A stretch of 64,000 nt of DNA from JBJFGR01 sp051892875 (GTDB lineage Bacteria; Pseudomonadota; Gammaproteobacteria; Enterobacterales; Succinivibrionaceae). The stretch lies in the NCBI GenBank assembly GCA_051892875.1, contig JBJFGR010000020.1, positions 1 through 64,000 of the forward strand, read 5' to 3'. Within the stretch, counting starts at the first letter, position 1, and every line of letters begins with the position of its first letter. Below, piece by piece: positions 17,266 to 24,382 of this stretch. Below the pieces are notes generated by a model. The model had not been told where the DNA came from, did not search any database, and worked only from the letters and a program-made list of their open reading frames with translations. The translations under genes and the position numbers were made by a program.

Positions 17266-17652
17266 ATAAAATATTCGCTACACAGTAATTAATAATTTAA
17301 ATAATTTTCTTTATTATAAACTAATAAGAATACCAATAAAAGAATACTTATTAGATTTTAAAATGTTTGGTTATAAAACGAATTAAATTTATGAAAAACG
17401 ATAAAAATAGGTAGTAAATTAAAGATTTGTCACTAATTTTAAAATTATTTAAAAAAAAATAGGAAAAGAACTTGTGTGAAAAAGTTTTCAAGTGTAAATT
17501 AATAAACTAAATAAGGAAAAAATGAGAAGTAGTTTGAAAAATAAAAACATTTTTAATTGAGTTTTTAATTTTTTGAATTATCATCATTTGTGTTTTAGCT
17601 AGTTTAACTAGTAGATATATTGAATAGAAGTTCATAGTAAGGATATAGACTA
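17266..17652. other. 387-base mal leader/divergent promoter region
   Basis: Very AT-rich intergenic region between divergent yejM and malE. It holds a LacI/CRP-like operator candidate (17477-17490, listed separately) and a short perfect palindrome, CTAGTT-T-AACTAG (17599-17611), 42-54 bases before malE. I see no MalT box (GGGGATGAGG-like) and no further open frame with a Shine-Dalgarno. Confidence 0.4.
17477..17490 (+). promoter_or_regulatory. Candidate LacI-family operator (or CRP half-site) upstream of malE
   Basis: TGAAAAAGTTTTCA is one base away from the perfect 14-bp LacI-family palindrome TGAAAACGTTTTCA. It is flanked by TTGTGT (17472-17477) and TAAATT (17495-17500) spaced 17 bases apart, so it would lie between -35 and -10 boxes. 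The same bases contain TGTGA (17475-17479) with a weak TTTCA partner, so a CRP site is an alternative. It lies about 163 bases upstream of the malE start. Confidence 0.35.
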
Positions 17653-18846
17653 ATGAAAAAGACAATTTTAGCAACAGTAGTAGGCTTAGCTGCTTTTGGT
17701 TTATCACAAGTTGCATCTGCTGCAATTGAAGAAGGTCAGTTAACAATTTGGGTTAATGGCGATAAGTCATACGATGGTATCGCAAAGGTAGGTAAGAAGT
17801 TTGAACAAGCAACTGGTGTTAAGGTTACAGTATCTCATCCAGACCAAGTAGAAGTTAAGTTCCAACAAACTGCTGCAACTGGTAATGGTCCAGATATTTT
17901 TATGTGGGCACATGACCGTTTTGGTGAATGGGTTAAGGCTGGTTTGTTAACTCCTATTGAACCATCAAAGGAAGTTAAGGATTCATTCCAAGACGTAGCT
18001 TGGAAGGCTATGGATATCGGTGGTAAGTACTATGGTTATCCTGTGTCAATTGAAGCGGTTGCTTTAATTTGTAACACTGCGATTGTTCCTACAGCTCCAA
18101 AGACTTTTGAAGAATTAATTCCGTTAGATGAAAAGTTAAAGGCTGAAGGCAAGCGCGCAATCATGTGGGATTATATGAACCCATTCTTCACTTATCCTTT
18201 AATTTCTGCTAATGGTGGTTATGCATTTAAGTTAAAGGGTAACGGTGAATACGATGTTAAAGATTCAGGTGTGAACAATGATGGTGCTAAGAAGGGTGTT
18301 CAATTCTTAGTTGACTTAGTTAAGAATGGTCACATGGAAAAGGGTGTTGATTACGGTGTTATGGAATCTAACTTTGTACAAGGTAAGGTTGCTTGTATCA
18401 TAAATGGTCCATGGTCATGGGGTCAATATGATAATAAGGGTATCAAGATTTCTATCAACCCTATCCCATCTTTAGCTGGTAATGCTGGTCGTCCATTTGT
18501 TGGTGTTCAGGGTATGACTATCAACGCAGCATCTCCAAATAAGGACTTAGCTAAAGAATTTATTGAAAAATATTTGTTAACTAACGAAGGTTTAACTGAA
18601 TTAAATAATGATAAGCCATTAGGTGCAGTGGGTTTAAAGAGTTTTGAAGCATTGTTAGAAAAGGGAGCTACTGGTTCACGTATCGCTGTAACAATGTCTA
18701 ACGCTGCTAATGGTGATCCAATGCCTAGCGTTCCTGAAATGAACCGTTTCTGGTCTTCATTCCAAACTGCATTAAAGAATGCTACAACAGGTCGTCAGAC
18801 ATTAGAAGATGCTTTAAGCACAGCTGAACGTCGTATTGAACAATAA
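17653..18846 (+). CDS. malE: Maltose/maltodextrin-binding periplasmic protein
   Basis: Periplasmic receptor that delivers maltose and maltodextrins to MalFGK2. The 397-residue protein (E. coli 396) has a clean signal peptide (1-23, ending VASA before AIEEG), the mature start EEGQLTIWVNGDKSYDG, GPDIFMWAHDRFGEW, INGPWSWGQYDN and PSVPEMNRFWSSFQTALKN. The Shine-Dalgarno AGG is about 10 bases before the ATG. Codon use is strongly biased to AAG (Lys) and CGT (Arg), as in rpsB and tsf, and unlike zipA or ligA, which use AAA and AGA. It heads malEFGK. Confidence 0.97.
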   Translation: MKKTILATVVGLAAFGLSQVASAAIEEGQLTIWVNGDKSYDGIAKVGKKFEQATGVKVTVSHPDQVEVKFQQTAATGNGPDIFMWAHDRFGEWVKAGLLTPIEPSKEVKDSFQDVAWKAMDIGGKYYGYPVSIEAVALICNTAIVPTAPKTFEELIPLDEKLKAEGKRAIMWDYMNPFFTYPLISANGGYAFKLKGNGEYDVKDSGVNNDGAKKGVQFLVDLVKNGHMEKGVDYGVMESNFVQGKVACIINGPWSWGQYDNKGIKISINPIPSLAGNAGRPFVGVQGMTINAASPNKDLAKEFIEKYLLTNEGLTELNNDKPLGAVGLKSFEALLEKGATGSRIAVTMSNAANGDPMPSVPEMNRFWSSFQTALKNATTGRQTLEDALSTAERRIEQ

Positions 18847-18858
18847 TAGCTGAATTTT

Positions 18859-18880
18859 TAGAGCCCTGAAAAGGGCTCTA
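18859..18880 (+). terminator. GC-rich hairpin 12 bases after malE
   Basis: A perfect 8-bp stem, TAGAGCCC / GGGCTCTA, with loop TGAAAA and no U-tract after it. It probably protects the malE mRNA 3' end, like the malE-malF REP sequences of E. coli, rather than terminating. It is the first of three adjacent hairpins. Confidence 0.65.
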
Positions 18881-18899
18881 GTAATTGGTTATTAGAACT

Positions 18900-18935
18900 A
18901 AAAGCTTTAATATGAAAGTATTAAAGTTTTTATTT
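18900..18935 (+). terminator. Attenuator-like hairpin with U-run between malE and malF
   Basis: A 13-bp stem with one G-U pair, AAAAGCTTTAATA / TATTAAAGTTTTT, with loop TGAAAG, continues into ATTT. It could terminate part of the transcripts and so lower malFGK relative to malE. Confidence 0.55.
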
Positions 18936-18953
18936 GTAATAAACTTTTATTAC
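18936..18953 (+). other. Third hairpin in the malE-malF gap
   Basis: A perfect 7-bp stem, GTAATAA / TTATTAC, with loop ACTT directly follows the previous hairpin and ends 44 bases before malF. Confidence 0.4.
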
Positions 18954-18997
18954 GATATTACAAGCTTAATTTAGATAGGATTTATTAGGATTATAAC

Positions 18998-20689
18998 ATG
19001 GAATCTATGAATACAAAGGTAAACACCTCTGGTGCAAAACCTGGGTTCCAAGTCTTCAAAATTTTGGTTTCCATTTTGGTTGCCGCTTTTGGAGCTTGGA
19101 TGATAGGATCTATGGTAACTAATGGTCAGTTTGCGTTTGCAATATTGTTTACAATAGTGATCGTGGCTGGTCTATTAGTATCATGGCTTAAGGGTTTATA
19201 TCCACATCGCTATATATTCCCAGGTGTAGCGGGTATGGTTATATTTATTATCTTCCCATTGGTATATACTATTTATATAGCATTTACCAACTATTCAGCA
19301 AGTAATTTGTTTGATTTAGAACGTGCTGAAGATTTTCACTTAAAGAGAACTTATAGAGTTGCAGGTGGCGACTATAAGTTTGATTTAGTAAAGGGAAGAT
19401 CTCAAGATCAATATCAAATCGTATTGTCAATTGGTGGACAAACACTTGAAGACGGAACTGTAGCTCCAGTTAAGTTATATGCTTCAAATGAAATGAAGTT
19501 GTATGACAAGGATGCTATGGCAAAGCCTAATATTCAAAGTCAGGCTGAAAAGACTGAAATTCATGTTAGTCCAATCGATTCTATTCAAAACGAATCATGT
19601 GGTATTAAGTGTAAGATTCAGTTCAGAGATTATTTAAAGGTTATTAAAGTTAAACTTGATAATCTAGAATTATCTATGACTAGTTTACATACATTTAGTG
19701 CTGTTAATAAAAAATTTAGAAAAATACCTAATAAAATTTTAGCAAATGGCAGTACAATTACTAGTGATTACTTGTTATTAGATAATGAAAACGGTCGTTT
19801 ATTCTTGCCTGATATGGAAGTTGGTTACTATAGGTATTTGAATGATGCAAATGGTGACTTTGAAGGTGAGTATGTAACACCTGGTTTCCGTGTTGGTGTA
19901 GGTTTTGAACAATTTAAAAAGATTGTAACTGATCCTAACATTTCTGAACCATTTGTTAAGATATTTATTTGGACTGTTTGTTTCGCTGCTGGTACAGTTT
20001 TTATAACACTTGCTATAGGTATGGTGTTAGCTTGTCTTGCTCAATGGGAATTCCTAAAGGGTAGAGGTTTTTACCGTGTGTTCTTGATTTTGCCTTATGC
20101 GGTGCCTTCTTTCATTTCTATTCTTGTATTTAAGGGATTATTTAACGAAAACTTTGGTGAAATCAACAGAATTTTAGACTTCTTCTTTGGTATTAAGCCT
20201 GATTGGTTCAATGAAGCTGGTTTAGCAAGATCTATGCTATTAATCGTTAATGCTTGGTTAGGTTACCCTTATATGATGATTTTGTGTATGGGTTTGTTAA
20301 AGTCTATTTCTGATGATCTATATGAAGCATCTGCTATGGATGGCGCAGGTCCTTTCCAAAACTTCTTTAAGATTACATTGCCTTTACTAATGAAGCCATT
20401 AACACCATTATTAATTGCATCATTTGCGTTTAACTTCAACAATTTCGTGTTGATTATGTTATTAACTAAGGGTGGTCCTGACTTTATTCCTGAAGCAGGA
20501 AGTACAACAGCTACAATGGCTGGTGCAACAGATTTGTTAGTATCATATACTTACAGATTGGCATTCGAAGGTGGTGCTGGTGGTAATAACTATGGTTTAG
20601 CTTCAGCAATTGCAACAGCGATCTTTATTCTTGTTGGTGCTTTATCAGTTGTTAACTTGAAGCTTTCTAAGATGGCAGCTAAGGATTAA
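18998..20689 (+). CDS. malF: Maltose/maltodextrin ABC transporter permease MalF
   Basis: Inner-membrane channel subunit of MalFGK2. The 563-residue protein (E. coli 514) has three N-terminal hydrophobic segments up to about residue 105, a large periplasmic P2 domain (about 105-315) typical of MalF, and then the transporter core. The EAA loop that docks on MalK is EASAMDGAGPFQNFFKITLP. The ATG at 18998 has AGGA 8 bases upstream. Within P2 (about 19670-19745) the lysine codons switch from the AAG used elsewhere in the gene to AAA, so this patch may have a separate history. Confidence 0.95.
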   Translation: MESMNTKVNTSGAKPGFQVFKILVSILVAAFGAWMIGSMVTNGQFAFAILFTIVIVAGLLVSWLKGLYPHRYIFPGVAGMVIFIIFPLVYTIYIAFTNYSASNLFDLERAEDFHLKRTYRVAGGDYKFDLVKGRSQDQYQIVLSIGGQTLEDGTVAPVKLYASNEMKLYDKDAMAKPNIQSQAEKTEIHVSPIDSIQNESCGIKCKIQFRDYLKVIKVKLDNLELSMTSLHTFSAVNKKFRKIPNKILANGSTITSDYLLLDNENGRLFLPDMEVGYYRYLNDANGDFEGEYVTPGFRVGVGFEQFKKIVTDPNISEPFVKIFIWTVCFAAGTVFITLAIGMVLACLAQWEFLKGRGFYRVFLILPYAVPSFISILVFKGLFNENFGEINRILDFFFGIKPDWFNEAGLARSMLLIVNAWLGYPYMMILCMGLLKSISDDLYEASAMDGAGPFQNFFKITLPLLMKPLTPLLIASFAFNFNNFVLIMLLTKGGPDFIPEAGSTTATMAGATDLLVSYTYRLAFEGGAGGNNYGLASAIATAIFILVGALSVVNLKLSKMAAKD

Positions 20690-20693
20690 AAAA

Positions 20694-21611
20694 ATGGCAG
20701 TAGTTCAACCAAAATCGATAAAATATCGTATTATGATTACTCATGTAATTATGTGGTTATTTATCTTAGCTATAATGTTCCCATTATACATGGTAGTAAT
20801 GATTTCATTCCGTGAAGGTAACTTTGCAACCAACGTAGCTGATAGCTTGTGGGATTTATTCCTACCTTCTATTGATTCATTAACTTTAGATCATTGGAAG
20901 TTAGCATTTGGCGTATCTTACATTGATAATACAGGTAAGGAAGTATTGCCTCCATTCCCTGTATTAAAGTGGTTATGGAATAGTATTTATATTTCAGTAG
21001 TTACTTCATTCTTTATTGTTTTATTATCAACAACAAGTGCATATGCTTTTGCTAGATTAAACTTTGCTGGTAAGTCATTTATACTTAATTGTATGTTGAT
21101 TTTTCAGATGTTCCCAGCAGTGTTAGCATTAGTAGCTATTTATGCATTGTTTGATAATATCGGCACATATATACCATTCCTAGGTTTGGATACTCATGGT
21201 GGTCTGATCCTTTCATATATGGGTGGGATTGCTCTACACGTATGGACAATAAAGGGATATTTTGAAACAATTGATGCTTCATTAGAAGAAGCTGCTGCAA
21301 TAGATGGTGCAACTCCATGGCAAGCATTTAGATTGGTATTATTACCTTTATCTGTGCCTATTTTGGCAGTAGTATTTATCTTATCTTTTATCGGTACTAT
21401 TACTGAAGTTCCAGTTGCAAGTATCTTATTAAATGATGTAGATGGATATACACTTGCTGTTGGTTCTCAGCAGTACTTAGCTTCACAAAATAAATTGTGG
21501 GGTGATTTCGCAGCTGCGGCTGTTATGTCAGGTTTCCCAATCACAGTTGTATTCCTATTAGCACAACGTTGGTTAGTAGGTGGCTTAACAGCTGGTGGTG
21601 TAAAGGGTTAA
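20694..21611 (+). CDS. malG: Maltose/maltodextrin ABC transporter permease MalG
   Basis: Second channel subunit of MalFGK2. It has 305 residues (E. coli 296) with six hydrophobic segments. The EAA motif is EEAAAIDGATPWQAFRLVLLP, split here as EEAAAIDGATPW and QAFRLVLLP. The C-terminal end GGLTAGGVKG matches the MalG tail that reaches into MalK. It starts 4 bases after malF, so it is translationally linked to it, and has the same AAG/CGT-biased codon use. Confidence 0.95.
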   Translation: MAVVQPKSIKYRIMITHVIMWLFILAIMFPLYMVVMISFREGNFATNVADSLWDLFLPSIDSLTLDHWKLAFGVSYIDNTGKEVLPPFPVLKWLWNSIYISVVTSFFIVLLSTTSAYAFARLNFAGKSFILNCMLIFQMFPAVLALVAIYALFDNIGTYIPFLGLDTHGGLILSYMGGIALHVWTIKGYFETIDASLEEAAAIDGATPWQAFRLVLLPLSVPILAVVFILSFIGTITEVPVASILLNDVDGYTLAVGSQQYLASQNKLWGDFAAAAVMSGFPITVVFLLAQRWLVGGLTAGGVKG

Positions 21612-21625
21612 TTAGTGATTTTAAT

Positions 21626-21647
21626 AATGCGGTGTTTTCACCGCATT
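21626..21647 (+). other. Hairpin between malG and malK
   Basis: A perfect 9-bp stem, AATGCGGTG / CACCGCATT, with a TTTT loop lies 14 bases after malG and 27 before malK. No U-tract follows. It is probably a stabilising or processing element in the operon mRNA. Confidence 0.55.
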
Positions 21648-21674
21648 GAATAGATTTATATTGCGGAGCTATAA

Positions 21675-22811
21675 ATGGCTGAAGTAACATTAACAAATGT
21701 ATTAAAGAATTATAACAGAGCTATCCTTAAGGATACTTTACGTAACATTAACTTAGACATTAAAGATGGTGAATTCATTGTTTTCGTTGGTCCATCTGGT
21801 TGTGGTAAGTCTACTCTTTTAAGAATGGTTGCAGGTTTGGAAGATATCACTGATGGTGAATTAAGAATTGGTGGTAAGGTAATGAATGACGTTCCTCCTG
21901 TTGATCGTGGTGTTGGTATGGTGTTCCAATCTTATGCATTGTACCCACATATGAATGTTCGTGAAAACATGGCATTTGGTTTGAAACTTAAAAAGTTTGA
22001 TAAGGAAACTATTGATAAGCGTGTAAATCATGCTTCTCAAATTTTGGGTTTGGATGCTTTGATGGATCGTAAACCAAAGGCTTTATCAGGTGGTCAGCGT
22101 CAGCGTGTTGCAATTGGTCGTTCAATTGTTCAACAACCAGATGTATTCTTATTTGACGAACCATTATCAAATCTTGATGCTGCACTTCGTGTAAAGATGC
22201 GTATTGAAATTGCTAAATTGCATAAGGAATTAAATTCAACAATTATTTACGTAACTCACGATCAGGTTGAAGCTATGACATTAGCTGATAGAATTGTTGT
22301 ATTGAGTCCGTTAAAAGATTCTGCAGAAACTAACTTAGAACAATTTGGTACACCGTTAGAACTTTATCATAACCCACAGAATAAGTTCGTAGCTGGCTTT
22401 ATAGGTTCGCCAAAAATGAACTTCTTAAAGGGGCAATTAATTGAAATTGGTGAAGATCGTTGTCGTGTTAAGTTAAATACAGGTGACGTTATCACTGCTT
22501 GTGTAGATGCTCGTCGTGCAAGTGTTGGTGATAAAGTTGAATTAGGTATTCGTCCTGAACACTTAGTTCCTGTTGAACATCCTGATGCTGATAGCAGATT
22601 ATCTGGTGTTGTTCAGGTTGCTGAACATTTAGGGGCAGAAAGCTTTGTATATATGGATGTTGATGGTGAAGATTTCACTGTTAAGGCGGCTTCTGAAATT
22701 CCTGTTGATACAGGTGATTCTTTAGAAGTAGGTATTCCAGCAAAGGCTTGTTACTTGTTTGACCAACAAGAAAGAGCATTTAAGAGAACAGCTAAATACA
22801 ATAGAACATAA
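21675..22811 (+). CDS. malK: Maltose/maltodextrin ABC transporter ATPase MalK
   Basis: Cytoplasmic ATPase of MalFGK2. It has 378 residues (E. coli 371). Walker A is GPSGCGKST (Lys45), the Q-loop is MVFQSYALYPHMNV, the signature is LSGGQRQR, Walker B is VFLFDEPLSNLDA, and the switch His is in THDQVEAMTLADR. The C-terminal regulatory (TOBE-type) domain carries GIRPEHL and FVGFIGSP-like blocks. In E. coli malK is divergent from malEFG; here it is fourth in one operon. No lamB, malQ, malP or malT is in the window. Confidence 0.96.
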   Translation: MAEVTLTNVLKNYNRAILKDTLRNINLDIKDGEFIVFVGPSGCGKSTLLRMVAGLEDITDGELRIGGKVMNDVPPVDRGVGMVFQSYALYPHMNVRENMAFGLKLKKFDKETIDKRVNHASQILGLDALMDRKPKALSGGQRQRVAIGRSIVQQPDVFLFDEPLSNLDAALRVKMRIEIAKLHKELNSTIIYVTHDQVEAMTLADRIVVLSPLKDSAETNLEQFGTPLELYHNPQNKFVAGFIGSPKMNFLKGQLIEIGEDRCRVKLNTGDVITACVDARRASVGDKVELGIRPEHLVPVEHPDADSRLSGVVQVAEHLGAESFVYMDVDGEDFTVKAASEIPVDTGDSLEVGIPAKACYLFDQQERAFKRTAKYNRT

Positions 22812-22832
22812 TTCTATAAGCTTGTAATTTTT

Positions 22833-22864
22833 AAGGTGGTTTTAGAAATAAAATCACCTTTTTT
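22833..22864 (+). terminator. Rho-independent terminator of the mal operon
   Basis: A 12-bp stem with one G-U pair, AAGGTGGTTTTA / TAAAATCACCTT, a GAAA tetraloop and a following T-run (22859-22865), 21 bases after the malK stop. Confidence 0.92.
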
Positions 22865-22879
22865 ATTGTATGTATAAAC

Positions 22880-22949
22880 AAAAAAAAGAAAACCCACCTC
22901 TGAAAGAGGTAGGCGTTATCAATAATTAATAACAATAGGACTAATGAAC
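22880..22949 (-). ncRNA. Candidate small RNA (about 70 nt) opposite the malK 3' flank
   Basis: A consensus sigma-70 promoter on the minus strand (see next entry) points at this stretch, and a strong minus-strand terminator closes it: stem CCTACCTCT / AGAGGTGGG with loop TTC, then TTTTC and eight T. The predicted RNA starts near 22949 and ends near 22880. It contains no ORF with a Shine-Dalgarno, and no gene follows on this strand before malK, so it is not an attenuator. Its first unpaired bases (UUCAUUAGUC) are perfectly complementary to malE mRNA at 17648-17657, over the start codon. I do not recognise the family. Its expression and the exact 5' end are inferred. Confidence 0.6.
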
Positions 22950-22955
22950 ACCAAT

Positions 22956-22983
22956 ATTATATAAAATCTGTGATTTATGTCAA
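22956..22983 (-). promoter_or_regulatory. Consensus sigma-70 promoter for the candidate small RNA
   Basis: On the minus strand, TTGACA (22983-22978) and TATAAT (22961-22956) are separated by 16 bases. Both hexamers are perfect consensus, the only such pair I found in the window. Confidence 0.65.
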
Positions 22984-23286
22984 TAAATTTTTAATTTTGC
23001 TAGTGTTTAAAATTGAATTTAGGTTAAAAATGGTGAAAAAAGCTATATTTACCCTATTTTGCAATATATTTAATGAGATGGAATTTATAATGTGTTGATA
23101 GTATTTAGTACATAAAATTATTTTCATAATGTAAGAAGTTTGTTCTTATTTTAGATAACTAGACAAAATAGTTTTTATTTTTTTTTTTTTTTTTGTTTGT
23201 TTTTTTTATTATTTTAGGTCGATATATAAAATAATACTTGCATAAATACTTTATAATTTTTAAGATCTTTGAGTTAGGAGTTTTTT
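22984..23286. other. AT-rich region upstream of queA
   Basis: About 300 bases without a credible gene. It holds a 17-T homopolymer (23178-23194) and a second T-run, and a TATAAT at 23252-23257 that may be the queA -10, although no matching -35 is visible. A good Shine-Dalgarno (TTAGGAG) lies just before queA. Confidence 0.4.
23178..23194 (+). repeat. 17-T homopolymer upstream of queA
   Basis: Seventeen T in a row, preceded by GTTTTTA and followed by GTTTG plus eight T. It is the longest homopolymer I noticed. It lies 58-75 bases upstream of the putative queA -10. Confidence 0.85.
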
Positions 23287-24378
23287 ATGCTTAGATCAGA
23301 TTTTAATTTTAATCTTCCAAAAGAATTAATTGCACAATTTCCTGCTAAAGAACGAACCCATAGTAGACTTTTATGTCTTGATGGTAATAATGGCAATTTG
23401 GAAGAGAAACATTTTTACGATATTATAGATTTTTTAGAACCAGGTGATTTATTAGTTTTTAATAATACTAAAGTATTACCAGCGAGATTATATGGAAAAA
23501 AAGAAACAGGTGGTAATTTTGAAATTCTTGTTGAAAGAGTAATTTCTGATAAAGATGCTTTAGTTCATATAAAATGTTCAAGGTCTCCTAAAAGTGGTTC
23601 TAAATTATTGTTCCCAAATGGTTATGAAGCTATTATGAAGGAACGTAAAGATGAATTGTTTGTTATTGAATTTGTAAGTGATAAAGATGTGTTTGCTATA
23701 TTAAATGATATAGGACATATTCCTTTACCTCCATATATTGAAAGACAAGATTTGATAGAAGATAGGGATCGTTATCAAACTGTTTATTCTAAAGTTTTAG
23801 GTGCTGTTGCAGCTCCTACTGCAGGTCTTCATTTTTCAGAAGAATTATTGAAAAAGCTTAAAGATAAAGGAATTCAAGAAGCTTTTGTAACTCTACATGT
23901 AGGTGCAGGCACTTTTAAGCCTGTAAAAGAAGATAATATTTTAGATCATAAAATGCATTCGGAATATGTGGAAGTGACTCAAGATGTTGTTGATAAAATA
24001 TTACAAGCTAAAGCAAAAGGACATAGAGTTATTGCTGTTGGAACTACTTCTGTTCGTTCATTAGAAAGTGCAGCTCAGAAAGCTCTAGAATCTAATAGCA
24101 AAAATATTATAGAACCTTATTCATCAGATACTTCTATATTTATTTATCCTGGTTACAAGTATTTAGTAATAGATTGTTTAATAACAAACTTCCATTTACC
24201 AGAGTCAACCTTAATTATGTTAGTTTCTGCTTTTGCAGGATATAGGCATACAATGAATGCTTACAGATATGCAGTAGAAAATAAATTTAGATTCTTTAGC
24301 TATGGTGATGCTATGTTTATTACTAAGAATAGTAATCCTGAGTCTGCAAAAGATATAGAAAAATTAGTAGAGGAATAA
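23287..24378 (+). CDS. queA: S-adenosylmethionine:tRNA ribosyltransferase-isomerase QueA
   Basis: Builds epoxyqueuosine at the wobble position of tRNA (GUN anticodons) by transferring ribose from SAM to preQ1. The 363-residue protein (E. coli 356) has the family blocks FNLPKELIAQFPA, DLLVFNNTKVLPARLYG, AAPTAGLHFSEELL, FVTLHVGAGTFKPV, VGTTSVRSLE and TNFHLPESTLIMLVSAFAG. It is followed 4 bases later by tgt, which acts one step earlier in the same pathway, and then yajC-secD-secF, the standard gammaproteobacterial order. Confidence 0.97.
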   Translation: MLRSDFNFNLPKELIAQFPAKERTHSRLLCLDGNNGNLEEKHFYDIIDFLEPGDLLVFNNTKVLPARLYGKKETGGNFEILVERVISDKDALVHIKCSRSPKSGSKLLFPNGYEAIMKERKDELFVIEFVSDKDVFAILNDIGHIPLPPYIERQDLIEDRDRYQTVYSKVLGAVAAPTAGLHFSEELLKKLKDKGIQEAFVTLHVGAGTFKPVKEDNILDHKMHSEYVEVTQDVVDKILQAKAKGHRVIAVGTTSVRSLESAAQKALESNSKNIIEPYSSDTSIFIYPGYKYLVIDCLITNFHLPESTLIMLVSAFAGYRHTMNAYRYAVENKFRFFSYGDAMFITKNSNPESAKDIEKLVEE

Positions 24379-24382
24379 TAGA

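Noticed and set aside
17266..17652. MalT boxes or a divergent malI/malT gene upstream of malE
   Set aside because: No GGGGATGAGG-like repeats and no open frame other than yejM on the minus strand.
22849..22910. Second mal-operon terminator at 22893-22913 read on the plus strand
   Set aside because: On the plus strand the stem has a C-A mismatch and no U-tract; the U-run and G-U pairing fit the minus strand only.
22931..22963. Plus-strand mini-ORF (AGGA-CTA-ATG, six codons) upstream of queA
   Set aside because: It reads MNTNII then stop and lies within the region of the opposite-strand RNA; too short to support as a gene, though it warns that the malE-like start sequence could be coincidental.
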